In this document: piece by piece, positions 29,928-34,150 of the stretch | Numbering within the stretch: the first letter of the stretch is position 1 | How the letters are laid out: the number at the start of each line of letters is the position of its first letter | From: Clostridia bacterium | GTDB taxonomy: Bacteria; Bacillota; Clostridia; Oscillospirales; CAG-272 | NCBI GenBank assembly: GCA_017463865.1 | Contig: JAFTOI010000031.1 | Location: 1 to 34,150, forward strand | Length of the DNA: 34,150 bases | Reading direction: 5' to 3' | Notes under the pieces: generated by a model | The model's input: the letters and a program-made list of their open reading frames with translations, nothing else | Told to the model about the DNA's origin: nothing | The model's database searches: none | Program-made: the position numbers and the translations under genes

Positions 29928-31538
29928 ATGCGTCAATGCAAATTCAGCGTCGCTGACGGCCTGCTGGCCGCGGCCGCAGTGCTGTATCTCTGCACCTTTG
30001 CGCTGTTCAATACGCTGGGCTTCGCGGAGTTCGCCACCGCCGACGTCTACGCCGACACCCTCTACGCCATGGAGGCGTGGGACAGCCGCAGTATCTTCCC
30101 CGACGGCTGGTCGTTCGGCAACCAGTATTATGTTGTCGCCACCCCGGTGCTGGCCGCCCTCTTCTACGGCCTCACGGGCAGCCCCAACCCCGCCATGGCG
30201 CTGGCCACAGCGTCCATGACCGTCCTGCTTCTGCTCAGCCTCGACTGGCTGCTGCGCCCCTTCGCCGCCCCGCGCCAGCGGCTGGCGGCGGCCGTTCTGC
30301 TGATGGGCGGCATGATCGTCCCGCACGCCGTCGAGTCCAACGAGGGCCAGCTGCTCTTCGTGCTGGCCTCCTACTACAGCTGTTACCTCATTGCCCTCTT
30401 CGTCACGCTGGGCGACTATCTCCGTGCCGTCGCCGACCCGCGACGGCCCCTTTGGCGGGGCTCGACTGTCCTTGCCGCCGCCCTGCTCTTTGCCACCGGC
30501 ATGCACAGCCTGCGGCAGACGGCCATCTGCGTCCTTCCCCTCGCTGCGCTGGAGGTCTGCCGCCTTCTCCTGCGTCTCCTGCGGCGGCAGCCGGTACGGG
30601 ACAGCCTGCGCGTCACGGCACGGGCCGCGCTCTATGCGGCGGCAAATCTGGGCGGCGTGCTGTTCATGCGCGCGCTCGATGTCCCGCGCACAGGGATGTT
30701 CGCCGAAACGACCTGGCGCACCACCGGCTGGGGGGAAGCGGCGGCCGTCAACGGCCGCATTCTCGCCAAGTTGACCGGCTTCTGGTACGTCTTTCACGAG
30801 GAAAACGGCTGGGCTTACCTTCTGCTCGCGGTCCTCTTCTGCGGCCTGCTGATCGCCTCCCTCGTCCGCTCGGTGCGGGCAGTCATCGCCGCGCGTTCGG
30901 TCGAGGATCAGCCCTTTTTCCTTGCCCTGTGCTTCTTCCTCATCGGCCTTGCCGGGCTCTTCGCGCTGAATTTTTTCTTCGAGATGAGCTACTTCCGCAC
31001 CATGTACTGCTTCACCTGGTATGCCTTTACGGCGGTGTCGATCGCGTCGCTCCTCGCGCCGCTTGGCCACGCATGGCGCTCCCGTGCACTGGCCGCCCTT
31101 GCGGCGGCGGGCTGTATCGGCAGCTGGGCGGTGGGCTGGCTCCCCGACCTCGGCCGCTGCTTTGCGCCCGAGTCGCCGCCCGTCTACGACGAGATCGCCG
31201 ACTGCCTCGTCGAGCGCGGCTACCGCTACCTCTACGGCAGCTGGTACATCGTCCCCCTCGTCGCCCTGCGTACCGACGGCGCCTGCCGCGGGTGTGCCTA
31301 CTACGGTGAGATCTTCCGCGTTCTGCCCTACATCAACCCGCAGGACAGCTACGGCCCAGCCGAGAACGCCGAGGCCGCCTATCTCCTCACCGCCGGCGAG
31401 CTGCCCTACGCCCTCGCCATCGCCGCCGAGCGCGGCGCGGCGCTGACCGAGGTCGCGCTGTTCGCGGGCGGCGAATACGGACTGTACGAAAGCGATCTGC
31501 CGCTGATGCGGGCCGATCTGTCCGATGATGCACAATAA
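29928..31538 (+). CDS. Large multi-pass membrane protein, GT-C-like, function unknown
   Basis: A 536-residue protein with roughly ten membrane helices in the first 400 residues and a soluble C-terminal part of about 120 residues. The start (TADVYADTLYAMEAWDSRSIFPDGWSFGNQYYV) has an acidic loop after the first helix and an aromatic segment, the layout of GT-C-type lipid-linked sugar transferases. I cannot match a specific family, so this is inference. GGAGGTGA precedes the ATG at 29928; an earlier in-frame start at 29811 precedes the promoter. It is transcribed from the first twin promoter. No terminator separates it clearly from the GH2 unit. Confidence 0.78.
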   Translation: MRQCKFSVADGLLAAAAVLYLCTFALFNTLGFAEFATADVYADTLYAMEAWDSRSIFPDGWSFGNQYYVVATPVLAALFYGLTGSPNPAMALATASMTVLLLLSLDWLLRPFAAPRQRLAAAVLLMGGMIVPHAVESNEGQLLFVLASYYSCYLIALFVTLGDYLRAVADPRRPLWRGSTVLAAALLFATGMHSLRQTAICVLPLAALEVCRLLLRLLRRQPVRDSLRVTARAALYAAANLGGVLFMRALDVPRTGMFAETTWRTTGWGEAAAVNGRILAKLTGFWYVFHEENGWAYLLLAVLFCGLLIASLVRSVRAVIAARSVEDQPFFLALCFFLIGLAGLFALNFFFEMSYFRTMYCFTWYAFTAVSIASLLAPLGHAWRSRALAALAAAGCIGSWAVGWLPDLGRCFAPESPPVYDEIADCLVERGYRYLYGSWYIVPLVALRTDGACRGCAYYGEIFRVLPYINPQDSYGPAENAEAAYLLTAGELPYALAIAAERGAALTEVALFAGGEYGLYESDLPLMRADLSDDAQ

Positions 31539-31596
31539 TGCCCCCGCGAAACGCCCGTTTCGGCCGGAAGTCATCACTTTTTGACCAAAACAGGGG

Positions 31597-31625
31597 TTTA
31601 CAAACGGGGGAAAATATAGTAAAAT
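31597..31625 (+). promoter_or_regulatory. Promoter of the GH2-lipoprotein operon (twin 2)
   Basis: A -35 TTTACA (31597-31602) and -10 TAAAAT (31620-31625), again 17 bases apart, with nearly the same spacer end and downstream bases as the promoter at 29877. The leader to the GH2 start is about 52 bases. Confidence 0.75.
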
Positions 31626-31684
31626 AAAGATGATTGTACACCCCCTTCCGCAACTCAAATCTGTAAGATAAAGGAGACACCACC

Positions 31685-33406
31685 ATGTCCAACATGCCCC
31701 GTCCCGAATATCCGCGTCCCGACTTTGCCCGCACCGAGTGGCTCAACCTCAACGGCACCTGGCAGCATGAGACCGACCACGGCAAGAGCGGCCGTGCCCG
31801 CGGCCTGTCCGCGCCCGACCACGCCCTCTCCGGCGAGATCACCGTCCCCTTCTGCCGCGAGTCCGTCCTCTCGGGCATCGGCGACGTTGACTTCTGCGAG
31901 TGCGTCTGGTATCGCCGCACTGTGACCCTCCCCGAGGGCTGGCAGGCCGATGGCCGCCGTACCCACCTCCACATCGGCGCCTGCGACTATCACACCGAGG
32001 TGTGGGTCAATGGCAAGTCGGTCGGCACCCACATCGGCGGCTATGTCGAGTTTGCCTTTGATATCACCGCCGCCCTTGTCGCCGGCGAGAATGTCATCAC
32101 CATCTGCGCCACCGACGAGCTGCGCGGCTGCAACCAGCCCGGCGGCAAGCAGTGCCGTCAGTACTTCTCGCGCGGCTGCTCCTACACCCGCACCACCGGT
32201 ATCTGGCAGACCGTCTGGCTCGAGAACACCCCCGACGCCTACCTCAAGAGCGCCAAGTATTATCCCTCCATCGCCGACAGCAAGCTGAACATCGAGCTGA
32301 CCGCCGCCAACGCAAACGGCCTTGTCGCCCGCGCTGAGGCCTTCTACGAAGGCCGCGCCGTCGGCGCCGCCGCCGCGGTCATCGAGGGCAAGTCCTGCCG
32401 CATCGAGATGAAGCTGGACGAGCTCCACCTCTGGGAGGTCGGCCAGGGCCGCCTCTATGAGCTGCGCCTGACCCTCGGCGAGGACGGCGACACCGTCGGG
32501 AGCTACTTCGGCATGCGCTCCATCGCCATCGAGAACGGCATCATGGTCCTCAACGGCAAAAAGGTCTTCCAGCGCCTCATCCTCGACCAGGGCTTCTACC
32601 CCGACGGCATCTACACCGCCCGCGAAGAGGGCGAGCTGATCGCCGACATCGAGCGCTCGATGAACCTCGGCTTCAACGGCGCGCGCCTGCACCAGAAGGT
32701 CTTCGAGCCCCGCTTCCTCTACCACTGCGACCGCCTCGGCTACATCGTCTGGGGCGAGCACGGCAACTGGGGCCTCAACATCGCCCGCCCCGAGGCCTGG
32801 CAGGGCTTCATGCCCGAGTGGCTGGAGGTCGTCAACCGCGACTTCAACCACCCCGCCATCATCGGCTGGTGCCCGCTGAACGAGACCCAGCTTGACCAGA
32901 ATCCCGAATTCGTCAAAGCACTCGCCGCCCTCACCCGCTCCACCGACCCGACCCGCCTCTACATCGACGCCTCCGGCTGGCGCCATGTCGACGGCATCTC
33001 CGACATCATCGACCTGCACAACTACGAGCAGGATCCCGAAAAATTCTCCGCCTACCTCGCCCCCACCGCGAACGGCGAGGACATTGAAATGTCCCACAAC
33101 GGCCCCGGCTACCGCAACTGCCCGACCTTCGTCAGCGAGTACGGCGGCATCCGCTGGGCACCCGCCGAGGACAAGGGCTGGGGCTACGGCAAAGCTCCTC
33201 TCACCGAGGCCGAGTTCCTCGACCGCTACGCGCGCCTGGCCAAGGTCATCCTCGACAACCCGCGCATGGGCGGCCTCTGCTACACCCAGCTCACCGACGT
33301 CGAGCAGGAGGTCAACGGCCTCTATACCTACGGCCGCCAGCTGAAGTTCGACGCCGCCACCCTCCGCGCCGCCATGACCGCGCCCGCCGCCTGCGAGCAG
33401 GAATGA
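31685..33406 (+). CDS. Glycoside hydrolase family 2 enzyme, cytoplasmic
   Basis: A 573-residue GH2 protein. Residues 15-180 are the sugar-binding jelly-roll domain (WLNLNGTWQHE, WYRRTVTLPEGW, VWVNGKSVGTH); residues 185-280 are an Ig-like beta domain; residues 285-565 are the TIM barrel. The acid/base is Glu400 in CPLNETQ and the nucleophile is Glu485 in FVSEYGG, so it should be an active retaining glycosidase of the beta-galactosidase/beta-glucuronidase/beta-mannosidase kind; the substrate is not deducible. There is no signal peptide, so sugars must be imported first. AAGGAG precedes the ATG. Its stop overlaps the next start (ATGA). Confidence 0.93.
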   Translation: MSNMPRPEYPRPDFARTEWLNLNGTWQHETDHGKSGRARGLSAPDHALSGEITVPFCRESVLSGIGDVDFCECVWYRRTVTLPEGWQADGRRTHLHIGACDYHTEVWVNGKSVGTHIGGYVEFAFDITAALVAGENVITICATDELRGCNQPGGKQCRQYFSRGCSYTRTTGIWQTVWLENTPDAYLKSAKYYPSIADSKLNIELTAANANGLVARAEAFYEGRAVGAAAAVIEGKSCRIEMKLDELHLWEVGQGRLYELRLTLGEDGDTVGSYFGMRSIAIENGIMVLNGKKVFQRLILDQGFYPDGIYTAREEGELIADIERSMNLGFNGARLHQKVFEPRFLYHCDRLGYIVWGEHGNWGLNIARPEAWQGFMPEWLEVVNRDFNHPAIIGWCPLNETQLDQNPEFVKALAALTRSTDPTRLYIDASGWRHVDGISDIIDLHNYEQDPEKFSAYLAPTANGEDIEMSHNGPGYRNCPTFVSEYGGIRWAPAEDKGWGYGKAPLTEAEFLDRYARLAKVILDNPRMGGLCYTQLTDVEQEVNGLYTYGRQLKFDAATLRAAMTAPAACEQE

Positions 33407-33858
33407 GACGACTCACCGCCCTCGCGCTGGCCCTCGCGCTGACCATCGCCCTCTCCTGCTGCGCCGAAAAACCGGTGCAGCAGGGCATGGTCACCGCGAA
33501 CAGCCTCACCTTCCTCGCCTCGACCGTGACCGATGAAAAGGCCGGCACCGTCGCCGTCACCGTCACCATGACCAACGGCACCGGCGCCGTCCTCTATCTC
33601 GCCGCCCCCGAGCTGACGACCGCCGATGGCACCACCGCCGCCTACCTCGATATGTCCATCGCCGGTGTATCAAACGAGCTGACTAACCTGCCCGAGACAG
33701 GCCTCACCCGCTGGCTCCACCTCGACCCGCGTGAATCCTACAGCGAAACCTGTATCTTCACTGCCAGCCTGCCAGCCACATTGTCTATCTCCGTCCAGTC
33801 CTCCGCCAGCTATAGCGGCGAATTCACCCAAACAACCGTCGAATTGCCCCTTAATTAA
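33403..33858 (+). CDS. Small lipoprotein, function unknown
   Basis: A 151-residue protein with a lipoprotein signal: a basic start, an Ala/Leu core and a Cys-Cys lipobox (ALSCC) at about residues 18-19. The mature part is Thr/Ser/Val-rich and probably all-beta (VAVTVTMTNGTGAVLYLA), resembling the BsuPI/FxLYD-type accessory folds of lipoproteins, though this is unproven. The ATG overlaps the GH2 stop, so the two are translationally coupled. A hairpin follows three bases after the stop. Surface binding partner or regulator of the GH2 is not supported beyond location. Confidence 0.78.
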   Translation: MRRLTALALALALTIALSCCAEKPVQQGMVTANSLTFLASTVTDEKAGTVAVTVTMTNGTGAVLYLAAPELTTADGTTAAYLDMSIAGVSNELTNLPETGLTRWLHLDPRESYSETCIFTASLPATLSISVQSSASYSGEFTQTTVELPLN

Positions 33859-33861
33859 CCG

Positions 33862-33907
33862 AAATGGCTCCCGTGCCTCGCCTCATGCGGCGAGCCGGGA
33901 GCCATTT
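33862..33907 (+). terminator. Hairpin after the GH2-lipoprotein operon
   Basis: Outer arms AAATGGCTCCCG (33862-33873) / CGGGAGCCATTT (33896-33907) are perfect, with an inner CTCGCC/GGCGAG pairing. Only a short T-rich end follows, so termination is likely but not textbook. A minor GCCGCG/CGCGGC hairpin lies at 33935-33951; the rest up to 33990 shows nothing. Confidence 0.72.
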
Positions 33908-33993
33908 CCTATGTCACTTGCAAGGTGACCAGTCGCCGCGTTCACCGCGGCTGCCAGTTGATGGGTATGTACGGCCTATCAGCAATCCCACAA

Positions 33994-34081
33994 CATGCGC
34001 GCGTGAAAGCTTTTGAAGGTTCTTAGGGGACTTTTCTCGAAAAGGCCCTTAGGCGGGGTTTGGGGCGGCGCCCCAAGGTCT
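33994..34081 (+). repeat. Modular hairpin repeat, family 1, copy A
   Basis: It begins CATGCGCGCGTGAAAGCTTT, like copy C at 11544, and ends GCGCCCCAAGGTCT, like copy B at 23200 (inverted). A hairpin (CTTAGGGG.../...GGCCCTTAG, imperfect) and a perfect GGGGCGGCGCCCC palindrome are visible. It lies in the gap between the GH2 operon and whatever follows. Confidence 0.82.
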
Positions 34082-34119
34082 CCCCGCAAAAATTTTGTCA
34101 AAAATCCAAGAAAAAACAG

Positions 34120-34148
34120 ATGACAAATCCTGCGCGATATGGTATAAT
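34120..34148 (+). promoter_or_regulatory. Promoter for a gene beyond the right edge
   Basis: A -35 ATGACA (34120-34125) and a consensus -10 TATAAT (34143-34148) with a 17-base spacer. Transcription would leave the window. Confidence 0.65.
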
Positions 34149-34150
34149 TA

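Overview
The window looks like chromosomal DNA of a GC-rich member of the Clostridia (Firmicutes), most likely an uncultured or gut-type Oscillospirales-like lineage. The grounds are a short-form hisG paired with hisZ, a DUF6514 gene, a YqeK-type HD protein, ECF sigma/DUF4367 gene pairs, Thr/Pro-rich lipoprotein linkers, and strong sigma-A promoters with 16-17 bp spacers and AGGAGG ribosome binding sites. No rRNA, CRISPR array, transposase, integrase or phage gene is visible. The taxonomic call is an inference from gene content.

Layout. 1-3154 (minus): a CotH-family lipoprotein cut by the window edge and, upstream of it in the same operon, a MATE transporter. 3439-4761 (plus): a secreted LysM-CAP protein and a YqeK-like HD hydrolase, closed by a strong terminator. 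4774-5814 (minus): an M42 metallopeptidase. 5898-7445 (minus): an AT-rich island with a secreted protein and a small membrane protein. 7590-9890 (plus): a metallo-beta-lactamase-fold protein, a gutted EamA-transporter remnant and a ferredoxin-fused aldo/keto reductase. 9894-16363 (minus): hisS, a MazG-like gene, two small envelope genes, aspS, a tartrate/D-malate dehydrogenase-like gene and a small membrane protein. 16546-17340 (minus): a polysaccharide deacetylase-like protein, divergent from tRNA-Val(CAC). 17629-19918 (minus): DUF6514, a small secreted protein, and an ECF sigma factor with its membrane DUF4367 partner. 19969-21102 (plus): an unrecognised 352-residue protein. 21192-21313 (minus): tRNA-Glu(CTC).

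21409-29254 (plus) is a nearly complete histidine biosynthesis operon: hisZ-hisG-hisD-hisC-hisB-hisH-hisA-hisF-hisIE. It starts at one clear promoter and ends at one clear terminator. It carries every step from PRPP and ATP to histidine except histinol-phosphate phosphatase (histidinol-phosphatase), because HisB is the dehydratase-only form. A TrpR-operator-like pair of 8-bp-spaced ACTAA boxes overlaps the promoter. After the operon come a small Thr/Asn-rich membrane protein (minus), a multi-pass membrane protein, and a GH2 glycosidase-lipoprotein pair (plus). The last two transcription units start from almost identical promoter sequences.

The least ordinary material is between genes. There are two multi-copy families of modular hairpin repeats. 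One is at 11544, 23200 and 33994; the other is at 14186 and 28393, and its first copy supplies the last codons of a gene. There are also a TGTCATCCTGAG-type inverted repeat and a REP-like hairpin in the MATE leader. No wholly new system is evident. The best leads are the repeat families, the twin promoters, the possible HisR operator and the eroded transporter.
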